Both the position numbers and the translations under genes were made by a program. This document shows positions 8,197 through 16,866 of a stretch of DNA of 64,000 nucleotides, piece by piece. How positions within the stretch are numbered: the first letter of the stretch is position 1; every line of letters begins with the position of its first letter. The stretch comes from Sphingobacterium lumbrici (GTDB taxonomy: Bacteria; Bacteroidota; Bacteroidia; Sphingobacteriales; Sphingobacteriaceae): positions 62,001 through 126,000 of the forward strand of contig NZ_SRZY01000031.1 in assembly GCF_006476045.1 (NCBI RefSeq), given 5' to 3'. The notes beneath the pieces were generated by a model, which was given only the letters and a program-made list of their open reading frames with translations, had not been told where the DNA came from and searched no databases.

Positions 8197-9909
8197 TTAC
8201 TGTTTTATAATTTCCTGGTTACCTTCTATTGTTACATCAATGCAGTCTTTGGTAGCTATGCTTTGTACATCGGCCTTGGGTTTACTAATAAGGTTGTTGT
8301 AGATATGGAGGCCTTCAACAGATTTGGCATAAACAGCGGTTTGATTTTTTAACACAAATCTGTTATTGAAAATAGCAATATCCCGATGTACGTACTTTTC
8401 AAGCTTACTACTTTCCGGATTGATATAGATTACAGGTTCGCCACATTCAATGAATTGATTGTCATGGATCCTGACCTGATGTACCGGCCCCGATTCGTAC
8501 CAGCTTCGGGCATCGTTAGCGATGAGAATGGCACTCATTGGTGTTCTGAAAAAAACGTTGTGGCTTATCTCTACGGGTTTTCGTGTAGTAACTAATATTC
8601 CTCGTGTAGGAATCCTCGCAAAATAACAGTTGCGGATCGACACATGGGGTGTCCATGTGATATTCTCTACCACCAGTGCTTTTCTTTCTCTGAGTTCTGG
8701 CGAAATAGATTTATCCAAGGTCAGGATGATTTCAGTTTGACTGATTTTATTGACCTGCTTTACGGCAAATTCTTTTAAAGCTGTAAGCGATTCAGAATCT
8801 ACGATTTCGATCTTATCACCTTTAAAAAATGCTTCAAAGCCATAGGATTCAGGGTGTCTAAAAGATACTTTGATCTGCTTATCAGAAATAAATTCATCTA
8901 TCTTTAAATGCGTTCCATGTATGTTGATGGGATCATCCTGTGCACCTTCGAATCGACAGTTTTCAATTTGGATCAAGCCTTTGCATCCTGACATTTGAAC
9001 GAAATCAGCAAACCCGGCACAGGTTCGTCCCGAGTTTAGTGCTGGTTCGCAGTTCAGGTTTGACAATGTAATGTTTTCAGAATATTGGCCTACTATTCCG
9101 AAGTTCCCAAGAAAATGGAGGTTTATATTCTCCAGTATTATGTTTTTACTCTTCAATATGGAGCCTACCACTTCATCCCGAAACCCATCCCGCAATTGGT
9201 AGACCTGACCTGCTCTCACATGCGGGGCTTTTTCATACCATATTTTCAACGTTCCATCTTGACGGTTTTCGATTTTTTGAATACCGCTCATTGGACTTGT
9301 ACATCGGTCGGAAGTATTAAGATTAGGATCGTATATCTGGGCTATCCCCCCTTCAAACTGCCATTGATGCCCACTCCATATAATTCGGTTGTTTTGGATG
9401 GTATACTTAGCAGAAGAGTGAGGCTTCAGCACCAGATAAGTGGATGTCGCCTCCAAAACCTCTGCCTCTACAACAGTAGGGTCAACGGCATCAATACTGA
9501 AATTTTTAAGCACAATATTTTCACAACTATCTATAAAAAAGCTGGTCATTTTGCCATGTGTCATGAAAAGAGAATTACCCCCATCTATGGTCAGGTTTTT
9601 TATCCCTTTGATATAGATCGCGATATGTTTAATAGCCGATGGATTGTGGTTTTTGTTGGTGGTGTTGGATACAAAATAAGGTTTTTGGACCGTATGCTCT
9701 CTGTAAAATTCATACTGCCGCGTCTCAAATTTCAATACAGTAGGTTTACCCTTTCTACTTTTTACCAACCGTAAGGATTCTTCGAGTTGTTGGTGTACAT
9801 TGGATGAGTGGCTATTGATAAGTAGCGTGTCGCTGCACCATGCTGTTGCGCTCACGAGGCAGCAGCATAATGTAAGTGCAAGACGTTGTAGATAGGTATT
9901 CAATGTCAT
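8197..9909 (-). CDS. GH110-like alpha-1,3-galactosidase (right-handed beta-helix)
   Basis: The 570-residue secreted protein has repeated short beta-strand coils (FIDSCENIVLKNFSID, NIILENINLHFLG, VSIRNCYFARIPTRGILV) typical of a right-handed beta-helix. It carries the segment ENCRFEGAQDDPINIHGTHL, with D325-D326 and H331, and YGFEAFFKGDKIEIVD, which I recognise from GH110. GH110 enzymes remove terminal alpha-1,3-galactose from blood-group B or linear alpha-Gal structures. Its ATG overlaps the GH95 stop by one base (TAATG), implying translational coupling to a fucosidase. It has a Cys-rich signal peptide. Another beta-helix glycosidase family is the main alternative. Confidence 0.75.
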   Translation of the reverse strand: MTLNTYLQRLALTLCCCLVSATAWCSDTLLINSHSSNVHQQLEESLRLVKSRKGKPTVLKFETRQYEFYREHTVQKPYFVSNTTNKNHNPSAIKHIAIYIKGIKNLTIDGGNSLFMTHGKMTSFFIDSCENIVLKNFSIDAVDPTVVEAEVLEATSTYLVLKPHSSAKYTIQNNRIIWSGHQWQFEGGIAQIYDPNLNTSDRCTSPMSGIQKIENRQDGTLKIWYEKAPHVRAGQVYQLRDGFRDEVVGSILKSKNIILENINLHFLGNFGIVGQYSENITLSNLNCEPALNSGRTCAGFADFVQMSGCKGLIQIENCRFEGAQDDPINIHGTHLKIDEFISDKQIKVSFRHPESYGFEAFFKGDKIEIVDSESLTALKEFAVKQVNKISQTEIILTLDKSISPELRERKALVVENITWTPHVSIRNCYFARIPTRGILVTTRKPVEISHNVFFRTPMSAILIANDARSWYESGPVHQVRIHDNQFIECGEPVIYINPESSKLEKYVHRDIAIFNNRFVLKNQTAVYAKSVEGLHIYNNLISKPKADVQSIATKDCIDVTIEGNQEIIKQ

Positions 9910-12131
9910 TATTTTTTAGTTATTAAATGATATGTTTTGTGTGCTTTTACGGGCCAGGAAGTGATGTAATAGCCAAATTCATCCAGTTTGGATACTGCAT
10001 TACGCTGTTTTATCTTTAGTGGTACATTGGTCCTGATGGTACAAATACCATCAACGGAGGCAGTTATTGTTGCGTTGGTCAGTTGCCTCTTGTTCCAGTT
10101 CATATCCACGGTGTACCCTCCACGGGATTTGAGCCCCGATATACTACCTTTCTGCCATTCTTTGGGCAAGGCAGGTAGTAAGTGGATCTCGTCCATCTGA
10201 CTTTGGATAAGCATCTCCGATAACCCAGCTGTAAGCCCGAAATTGGCCTCGATTTGAAAAGGGGGGCCATTGAATAAGTTTTTATATAAGCCTCCTTTTT
10301 CCGTATGGGTATCAGCCAGACTGATGGATTTGATGGCTCTTTTGAACAGGGCGTGGGCTTTGTCTCCATCTTGTAGACGAGCCCAGAAGGCTGTTTTCCA
10401 TGCGAGTCCCCATCCTGGTCCATCATCACCCCGTGCTTCCAGACTTTTTCTCGCGGCTTGTGCATATACAGGGGTTTTGAAAGACGAGATTGCTGTACCC
10501 GGATAGAGTGCAATTAAATGGGAAACGTGCCGATGTTGATCTTTGGGATCATCATTCTGAATGCGCCATTCACGCAGTTGTCCCCAGCTTCCAACCGCCA
10601 TGCCTTTATCAAGTTTGGTATATGCAGCTTGTAATTGCTGTTGAAAGTCATCGTTTAACTGGAGCACCTTTCCGGCGTATAGGGTATTTTGGAACAATTC
10701 GTTGATGAGCTGTTGCACATACGCGATACCATCTTCCCACGGTCCGTGTTCGGGAGACCATTCGTTTGGAGCCAATAGTTGCCCATCAGACCCCGTAATG
10801 AGTCGATCCAGCCAAAATTCACATGCAGCCTTGAGTACAGGGTAGGCTTTTTGCTGCAGATAATCTCTATTGGGAGAAAAAGCATAGTGATCCCATGTAT
10901 GCAGGGCATACCATGCATTGGCAGGCCTGTTCCAGTTCCAGTCGGAGTATCCAAAGATATTGTTTTGGGTCTTCATGGTCCATCCGCGGGCCTGGTTTTC
11001 GTTGGCCATCTTTCTCCATGAAGGCTGTATCTGCGCTTCATTATAGATGTAGTTGATAAATGGGAGGTGGCATTCGGAGAGGTTGGTCACTTCTACCGGC
11101 CAATAATTCATTTGGACATTGATATTGGAGTGGATGTCTGACTCCCATGGTGGTGTATTGCTGTCGTTCCAGATCCCCTGTAAATTGGAGGGTTGATCCA
11201 GATTAGGGCGCGAGCTCGCAATACTGAGATATCGCCCATACTGAAATAATAAGATGTCTACCCAAGGGTCGTATTGTCCCTTCCGATAGCTATCCATGAG
11301 CCGATCGGTGGTTTGTGTATTTTTTGTGTCACCTAGATTAAAGTGTACACGATTGAAGAGTTTGCCATGATCGGCTATATGTCTTTTTTTGATTTGCTGA
11401 TAACCCTGTTTCTGTGCCTTTTGAATAGTGTTGGTAAGAGCGGATGCCCAGTCATTGGCGGTAGTGTATGTAGGGGTGATGGGGTCATAACTGGTATTGG
11501 CAGCCAAGTAGATTGTCACCTGATCGGCATTGCTCACCTGTATTTTATCGATATCTTTTCGGATACTGCCTCCCTCCGGTACAACAGTTAATAGTGCGGT
11601 ATAGTCCAGAATGGTCAATTTGCCGGAGAGTGTCATTTGTTGATCGCCAACTGCCACCACTTCGTTGTGATCTCCCTTGAGCCGGATGGCAAAATTGAGT
11701 TTACCCTTTTTGTTTGCTGACAGCCGGATTGCGATGACATCATCTGGGTAGCTGGCAAGGTACTCATGGGTATATTGTACATCGTGTATGGTATAATTGA
11801 CATAAGCAATGGCTTTTTCGAGATCCAGACTTCGGTTGTAGTTGTCTACGGTGCCGATGTGGTCAAAATTCAGTTCGATACGTCCAAAGCTTTGATAGGC
11901 ACCTCTTTGGGTCGGACTGCCGGTCCAAAAGGATTTATCATTAAATTGAATAATTTCGTGGACGGGATCACCGTATATCATAGCACCAAAGCGGCCATTG
12001 CCTATGGGGATTCCTTCTGTCATTCCGTGCTGTGCAGGCTGGTCATAGCGCAAGGCTAGGTTCTGGCCTGATACGGGAATGATACTCCATAAACATGTTA
12101 GGATAGGAAGTAACTTTAGGATAGATCTCAT
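9909..12131 (-). CDS. GH95 alpha-L-fucosidase
   Basis: The 740-residue secreted enzyme has the GH95 N-terminal domain (IPIGNGRFGAMIYGDP and FNDKSFWTGSP) and the (alpha/alpha)6 catalytic domain. Family motifs are SNINVQMNYWP (N336 and N338, matching the paired active-site Asn of characterised GH95), EWSPEHG (E461, proposed general acid), HRHVSHLIALYPG and RGDDGPGWGLAWK. GH95 enzymes are inverting and mostly cut alpha-1,2-fucose, though some prefer alpha-L-galactose. It is the first gene of a leftward pair with the GH110-like enzyme and has predicted promoter site D about 57 bases upstream. Family assignment is firm; specificity is inferred. Confidence 0.92.
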   Translation of the reverse strand: MRSILKLLPILTCLWSIIPVSGQNLALRYDQPAQHGMTEGIPIGNGRFGAMIYGDPVHEIIQFNDKSFWTGSPTQRGAYQSFGRIELNFDHIGTVDNYNRSLDLEKAIAYVNYTIHDVQYTHEYLASYPDDVIAIRLSANKKGKLNFAIRLKGDHNEVVAVGDQQMTLSGKLTILDYTALLTVVPEGGSIRKDIDKIQVSNADQVTIYLAANTSYDPITPTYTTANDWASALTNTIQKAQKQGYQQIKKRHIADHGKLFNRVHFNLGDTKNTQTTDRLMDSYRKGQYDPWVDILLFQYGRYLSIASSRPNLDQPSNLQGIWNDSNTPPWESDIHSNINVQMNYWPVEVTNLSECHLPFINYIYNEAQIQPSWRKMANENQARGWTMKTQNNIFGYSDWNWNRPANAWYALHTWDHYAFSPNRDYLQQKAYPVLKAACEFWLDRLITGSDGQLLAPNEWSPEHGPWEDGIAYVQQLINELFQNTLYAGKVLQLNDDFQQQLQAAYTKLDKGMAVGSWGQLREWRIQNDDPKDQHRHVSHLIALYPGTAISSFKTPVYAQAARKSLEARGDDGPGWGLAWKTAFWARLQDGDKAHALFKRAIKSISLADTHTEKGGLYKNLFNGPPFQIEANFGLTAGLSEMLIQSQMDEIHLLPALPKEWQKGSISGLKSRGGYTVDMNWNKRQLTNATITASVDGICTIRTNVPLKIKQRNAVSKLDEFGYYITSWPVKAHKTYHLITKK

Positions 12132-12187
12132 AAAATAAATATTTGTATTTTAAGTTTTGCACCCATTGACAGAGGTTATTAACTAAT

Positions 12188-12215
12188 TAGTCGACTCAGA
12201 AGGGGAGAGCCCTAG
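12188..12215 (-). promoter_or_regulatory. Predicted ECF-sigma promoter, site D (variant second box)
   Basis: Read on the minus strand: CTAGGG (12215-12210), fifteen bases, then TCGACTA (12194-12188). The second box differs from TCGTCTT at two positions, but the preceding CTGAG matches site B. It lies 57 bases before the GH95 start, a distance like that of site B from its gene, so the intergenic region would hold two divergent promoters of one regulon. Confidence 0.45.
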
Positions 12216-12269
12216 TGTGTTACTCTTTTTAATTTTAAAGGTTACATTTTCAGTCCATCTAAACATTCG

Positions 12270-12297
12270 CTAGGGTTAAACACGGCTGAGTCGTCTT
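12270..12297 (+). promoter_or_regulatory. Predicted ECF-sigma promoter, site B
   Basis: CTAGGG at 12270-12275, fifteen bases, TCGTCTT at 12291-12297. Around the second box, GGCTG and GTCGTCTTGTAG are shared with site A. It sits 63 bases upstream of the GH95-like/GH97 unit. Confidence 0.6.
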
Positions 12298-12359
12298 GTA
12301 GTACAAGGTCGGTGCATCGACAGTAACCATTGGAAAGTTATATAAAATAAATCCTTCAA

Positions 12360-14510
12360 ATGAAAAGATACTTTATTATTTTGATTTCACTGTTCCTTGC
12401 AATCCCTGTGTATGCACAACCAACAGCTTATAAAAACCGTTGGGAAAAAGCTCCTTCCCGTATTCCGCACAACAGTTCTGTGGATGCTCCGCTAATGGGG
12501 AATGGAGATTTGACTATGAGTGTCGGATATAAGAATGGAAAATTAAGTTATTACTTGTCAAAGAATGATTTTTGGCGTTTGCGCTCCAAAGCCGATGGCT
12601 TATCAGGGCCACGGGTAGTTGGGATTCTTGACTTAAAGATTGAGGGGTTTAATGATGCGAGTTTTTCTGCCGAGCAGTTATTGAACAATGGAATTACATC
12701 CAGTTGGTTGAAAAATCAACAGCAAGGATTAGAAGCAAAGTCGTGGGTGTCAGCAACAGATAATTTGATATTTATTGAACTCACAGCTACTGGAAAAGCA
12801 GTAAAAGTTTCAATAGGATTGACGGCACCAGACAATAGTATGGCTAATTTGAAGACCGGGAAATCAGAAGGTATTGATTGGTTGAATCGTTCCTTTCAGG
12901 ATCATGTAGACATTTCTACAGAAGTAGCTGTCGCCATAAAGCAGCTTAATTACACTTCAGATACGATTAATATTGAGCTGGGAAAGCCATTGATTCTAGC
13001 TCTTGCTGTAGAAAGTAATTTCAAAGCGAAAGATCCGCTAGCCCATGTGCTTAGTCAAATTAAAAAGATTAATACGAGGTCTGTTACTAAAATAGCACAA
13101 AAACACAATCAATGGTGGGAAAGGTATTGGAACCGATCTTCGGTAATGGTTGCGGATAGCGTTTTAATGAAAGCATATTACCAAGGGTTGTATACCATGG
13201 CAGCTTGCAGCCGTGATCCTAAATTTCCGCCAGGCTTATTCGGTTGGGTAACTACTGAGACCCCTATGTGGAACGGGGACTATCATTTGAATTACAATTT
13301 TCAGGCTCCTTTTTATGGATTGTTTTCAGCCAATCGTTTAGATCAGGCGATACCGCATGATGCGCCGCTTCTGGACTTTATGCTTAGGGGTGAATGGTAT
13401 GCAAAAAACGTGACCGATACCCGGGGGATATTGTATCCTGTTGGGATTGGTCCATTGGGTATTGAAGTAACAAGGGATTTTGAACAATATATGCATGGTC
13501 CCAACTTTGAGAAAGGTGGTCTGTTTTTCGGACAACGATCAAATGCGGCTTATGGTCTTCTGAACATGGCCCAACATTGGCGTACCACCCATGATGCGTC
13601 TTATGGAAAAAAGATATATCCCTATGCACTTGCAGTTGCAAGTTTTTGGGAAGATTATTTGAAGTATGAGGGTGGTAAGTACGTGATTTATGGTGATGCG
13701 ATCCATGAAGGCTCAGGCAAGGACAAGAATCCGATTTTATCTCTTGGACTTGTCCGAAATACATTTGATCTGATGATTGATTTAAGTTCTGCTTTAAAAC
13801 TCGATGAAAAGCGGCAAGAGAAATGGAAAGATATTTTAAATAAGTTAAGTGATTTTCCTGTTCAGACCCGAAATGGGGTGAAGGTTTTCCGCTATACCGA
13901 AGAAGGGACGGCTTGGTGGAATGATAATGGTTTAGGGATACAGCATATTTATCCGGCTAATGCTATTACTTTGGACGATAAGGATGAATTGCTGACCATT
14001 GCGCGTAATACCATCGGGGAAATGAAAAGATGGCATGATTCAAACACAAGCAATAGCTTTTTTGCGGCAGCGATTCGAGTAGGTTATGATCCAGTTGTCA
14101 TCATGGATGAGTTGCATAAATATGCTTTAAGAACCTATCCAAATGGTTTTGATTTGAATAATCCTCATGGTATCGAAAATAGTTGTACAGTAGCGAATGC
14201 GTTAAATGAAATGTTGTGCATGAGTGCCGGGAATGTGATCCGTTTGTTCAATATTCCGAAAGGGCAAGATGCAAGCTTTAAGAATATCCGTGCATGGGGA
14301 GCTTTTTTGGTATCTGCTCGTTTGGATAAAGGTCAGGTTTCTGAAGTTAAAATCAAGAGTGAAAAAGGAAAGCCCTGTATGATTATTAATCCATGGCCAG
14401 ACAAGAAGGTTTTGTTAATTAGAAATGGCAAGAAAGCCGAAGTGCTCTATGGAAATCGAATTTATTTTAATACAAAAATTAATGAACTTATAGAGATGCA
14501 ATCATTATAA
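12360..14510 (+). CDS. GH95-like secreted (alpha/alpha)6 glycosidase, family uncertain
   Basis: The 716-residue protein has a signal peptide (MKRYFIILISLFLAIPVYAQ). Its N-terminal domain contains DAPLMGNGDLTMSVGY and LSKNDFWRL, like the start of GH95/GH65 clan GH-L proteins. The central region has FGWVTTETPMWNGDYHLNYN, where GH95 has its active-site Asn segment, and later AWWNDNGLGIQHIYPAN. The fold call is reasonable, but the motifs differ enough from the true GH95 at 9909-12131 that I do not claim fucosidase activity. It begins the unit that continues with GH97 after 28 bases and is preceded by promoter site B. Confidence 0.7.
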   Translation: MKRYFIILISLFLAIPVYAQPTAYKNRWEKAPSRIPHNSSVDAPLMGNGDLTMSVGYKNGKLSYYLSKNDFWRLRSKADGLSGPRVVGILDLKIEGFNDASFSAEQLLNNGITSSWLKNQQQGLEAKSWVSATDNLIFIELTATGKAVKVSIGLTAPDNSMANLKTGKSEGIDWLNRSFQDHVDISTEVAVAIKQLNYTSDTINIELGKPLILALAVESNFKAKDPLAHVLSQIKKINTRSVTKIAQKHNQWWERYWNRSSVMVADSVLMKAYYQGLYTMAACSRDPKFPPGLFGWVTTETPMWNGDYHLNYNFQAPFYGLFSANRLDQAIPHDAPLLDFMLRGEWYAKNVTDTRGILYPVGIGPLGIEVTRDFEQYMHGPNFEKGGLFFGQRSNAAYGLLNMAQHWRTTHDASYGKKIYPYALAVASFWEDYLKYEGGKYVIYGDAIHEGSGKDKNPILSLGLVRNTFDLMIDLSSALKLDEKRQEKWKDILNKLSDFPVQTRNGVKVFRYTEEGTAWWNDNGLGIQHIYPANAITLDDKDELLTIARNTIGEMKRWHDSNTSNSFFAAAIRVGYDPVVIMDELHKYALRTYPNGFDLNNPHGIENSCTVANALNEMLCMSAGNVIRLFNIPKGQDASFKNIRAWGAFLVSARLDKGQVSEVKIKSEKGKPCMIINPWPDKKVLLIRNGKKAEVLYGNRIYFNTKINELIEMQSL

Positions 14511-14538
14511 TCGATATAAATATATAGTCAATTCCCAA

Positions 14539-16368
14539 ATGAAAAAAACAATTACCCTTATAGTTATGCTTTTTGCCTTGCGAATGGCGTATGCAGCAGA
14601 AAGGTATGCTGTCAAATCTCCTGACGGCTCTGTCTCGATTGAAATTATGATTCGGAACCATGATCTGTATTATAAAGTGTTTAAAGAAGGTATGCTCGTC
14701 ATGGATAATTCTAAATTGAACTGGATCGTTGATGGCCGGGAGCTTGGAAGCCAAGTGAATGGAATTGAAGTTTCCAAGAAGTATAAAGGGAAGAATGAAT
14801 ATCAACTATTAGGAGGACATTCCCTTGCAAAAGATCATTATCATGGGACAACCTATCGGATAAGTTCAGCATCGGTTCCGGGCTTTGTACTTGAAGTGAG
14901 AGCGTTCAATGATGGGGTCGCGATTCGGTATTCGACCGAAAATCAACGTACGGTAGAGGTGGGAGATCTAACGTCGTTTACTATTCCCACAAATACGAAG
15001 GTATGGCTGCAAGAAAACACAAAGCATTACGAAGGCGATTACAAGAAAAGCGGTGTGGAGACGCTTGCTATTGGACAGGTCGCCGGTCCTCCGGTTGTAA
15101 TAGAATATCCCGAGTCAGATTTGTATGCAGCCATTACCGAGGCGGGCTTATATGATTTTGCCGGGATGTCATTGCAGGTTTCACAAGAGCGTACCTTCGA
15201 AACTCGGCTTGATGGTAAGACCTTTAAATCTGGTCATATCCAGACTCCTTGGCGCGTTATTATGGTCGGTAGCCTTAATACCTTGGTCAACAATGATATT
15301 ATCACGAATTTGTCGGACAGTCCTCCTGTTGGGCTTTTTAAAAACTCCGCCAATTGGTTGAAACCCGGAAAATGTGTTTGGAGTTGGCTTACGGGGACAG
15401 GTGTTTCATTTGAGAACATGAAAAGATTCTCAAAACTGGCCAGCGAGCTAGGGATAGAATATAATTTGGTTGACGAGGGTTGGAGCAGTTGGGAAGAGGG
15501 CGGTAAAGATGGATGGGAACTTATGCGGGAGCTTGTTGATTATTCCGCGGAGCGAAATGTAAAAATATGGGCTTGGAAAGCTTATCCAGATAGAAAGGGT
15601 ATCCCAGGGCTGCAGACACCAGAAAGAAGGAAATCGTTTTTTGAAAAGTGTAAAGAAATAGGTGTTATGGGACTGAAGATAGATTTTTTTGATAGTGAAG
15701 CGGCCGACATCACCACCTACTTTAAAGAAACGCTGGAAGAAGCTGCACAATATGGATTGATGATCAATTTTCACGGCTGCAATAAGCCAACGGGATTAAA
15801 CAGGACATATCCAAATGAAATGACCCGTGAGGGTATAAAGGGATATGAGTATGGCATGAGCATCGATTGCAATGTCACACTTCCATTTACACGATTGCTG
15901 GTAGGGCATGGCGATGCCACCCCGTTAGTTCTAAATCCGGGACAGATGAAAGGGACGACTGAATCCCATCAGATAGCAAGCGCGATTATCTATTCATCAC
16001 CCTTGCTATGTTTGGCGGCACATCCAACGGAAATTATTGAAAATCCGAATAGAAAATTTATATCCGAATTACCTGTTGTTTGGGATGAAACAATCGTTTT
16101 GCCTCCAAGTAAAATAGGGGACATCGCTTTAATGGCCAAGCGTAGTGGAAAGGATTGGTACATCGCAGGCATGACAAAAGAAGCAAAAGTGCTCTCTATT
16201 GATTGCGCATTTTTAGGAAAGGGCAAATACACGATACACAAAATTCAGGATGTAACAGGTCAGCAAAAAAGTGCTTCGGCCGGGGAGCTGACCATCACTA
16301 AAAACGATAAATTTCAAATAGAAATGAATCGAGGAGGGGGGATTGTAGCCAAAATATCTCCTTTGTAA
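14539..16368 (+). CDS. GH97 glycosidase, probably retaining alpha-galactosidase type
   Basis: The 609-residue secreted protein has the GH97 order: N-terminal beta-super-sandwich (VKSPDGSVSIEI, LRAFND-like, ENTKHYEGDY), TIM barrel and C-terminal domain. The barrel has LKIDFFDSE with D382 and GYEYG with E437. The 55-residue spacing equals that between nucleophile D415 and acid/base E470 of the retaining BtGH97b. Inverting SusB-type members lack the Asp nucleophile, so a retaining mechanism, usually alpha-galactosidase, is predicted. This fits the neighbouring alpha-galactosidase and fucosidase genes. It lies 28 bases after the GH95-like gene and ends at a terminator. Confidence 0.9.
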   Translation: MKKTITLIVMLFALRMAYAAERYAVKSPDGSVSIEIMIRNHDLYYKVFKEGMLVMDNSKLNWIVDGRELGSQVNGIEVSKKYKGKNEYQLLGGHSLAKDHYHGTTYRISSASVPGFVLEVRAFNDGVAIRYSTENQRTVEVGDLTSFTIPTNTKVWLQENTKHYEGDYKKSGVETLAIGQVAGPPVVIEYPESDLYAAITEAGLYDFAGMSLQVSQERTFETRLDGKTFKSGHIQTPWRVIMVGSLNTLVNNDIITNLSDSPPVGLFKNSANWLKPGKCVWSWLTGTGVSFENMKRFSKLASELGIEYNLVDEGWSSWEEGGKDGWELMRELVDYSAERNVKIWAWKAYPDRKGIPGLQTPERRKSFFEKCKEIGVMGLKIDFFDSEAADITTYFKETLEEAAQYGLMINFHGCNKPTGLNRTYPNEMTREGIKGYEYGMSIDCNVTLPFTRLLVGHGDATPLVLNPGQMKGTTESHQIASAIIYSSPLLCLAAHPTEIIENPNRKFISELPVVWDETIVLPPSKIGDIALMAKRSGKDWYIAGMTKEAKVLSIDCAFLGKGKYTIHKIQDVTGQQKSASAGELTITKNDKFQIEMNRGGGIVAKISPL

Positions 16369-16437
16369 TCTTAAAAATGGAATAATCCGCTCAAGCGTGA
16401 ATTGAAAAATAACCCGGAGGACAATATATGGAAGGAT

Positions 16438-16476
16438 TGCCTTTTGATCACAAAGTGATAATACAGGCATTTTTTT
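16438..16476 (+). terminator. Probable terminator after GH97
   Basis: A stem built from TGCC/GGCA and ATCAC/GTGAT with an internal loop and an AAA loop is followed by seven T residues at 16470-16476. It lies 70 bases after the GH97 stop and just before promoter site C. Confidence 0.6.
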
Positions 16477-16483
16477 GGATCCA

Positions 16484-16511
16484 CTAGGGCACACTTTTGA
16501 TTAATCGTCTT
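16484..16511 (+). promoter_or_regulatory. Predicted ECF-sigma promoter, site C
   Basis: CTAGGG at 16484-16489, fifteen bases, TCGTCTT at 16505-16511, only 22 bases before the FecR stub start. Its position before the stub and sigma genes suggests that the sigma factor drives its own unit. Confidence 0.6.
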
Positions 16512-16533
16512 AGCGCATACGAATGGAAATCTA

Positions 16534-16728
16534 ATGGAACAACTTTTATTAAGATATATTAGTGGGATAGCCAGTCTTCAGGAAAGGCGTGAAGTGATGG
16601 TCTGGATAGAAGCCGATCCGAAACACAAGGTCGAGTATGAAGATCTCTTGACCGTGTATATACTGTCAATTTGGAATGATCCAGACACGTGCAATACACC
16701 TCCGCCCGGTATGGAAGAAACTCTTTAA
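16534..16728 (+). CDS. FecR N-terminal (anti-sigma) domain stub, 64 residues
   Basis: MEQLLLRYISGIASLQERREV followed by MVWIEADPKHKVEYEDLLTVY matches the cytoplasmic, sigma-binding start of Bacteroidota FecR anti-sigma proteins. Nothing follows: there is no membrane helix and no FecR periplasmic domain, and the downstream bases do not continue the family in any frame. It is either a free-standing minimal anti-sigma protein or the remnant of a longer gene. It lies between promoter site C and the sigma gene (138-base gap), opposite to the usual sigma-then-FecR order. Its open start and promoter favour a functional product; its short, unrelated tail (CNTPPPGMEETL) could argue for decay. Confidence 0.6.
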   Translation: MEQLLLRYISGIASLQERREVMVWIEADPKHKVEYEDLLTVYILSIWNDPDTCNTPPPGMEETL

Positions 16729-16866
16729 TACACTAGCAGTCGTTTGGGCGTTCAAGGTCTTTTGCAAATAAAACATAAGTAATAGTCAAATTATGAGTAG
16801 ATAAGTAGCCGCTATATTTGAATCTTTACAGTAAACAATTTATCCTTTATTTCTTATAATTGTGTA

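Noticed and set aside
9085..9774. 229-codon open frame on the plus strand
   Set aside because: It lies opposite the GH110-like gene, has no signal, family motif or ribosome site, and its composition follows the complementary strand of a real gene.
10100..10513. 137-codon frame inside the GH95 gene
   Set aside because: Alternative frame of the same strand as a well-supported fucosidase; a shadow.
5460..12300. Shared GGCTG/GTCGTCTTGTAG stretch as insertion-sequence or MITE ends
   Set aside because: Similarity is limited to the two promoter boxes and adjacent bases, no target duplications or longer repeats are seen, and positions relative to genes fit promoters better.
16734..16775. Second ECF-type promoter directly before the sigma gene (CTAGCA ... 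GGTCTT)
   Set aside because: Both boxes differ from the other sites and the spacing is off by one, so it is not counted.
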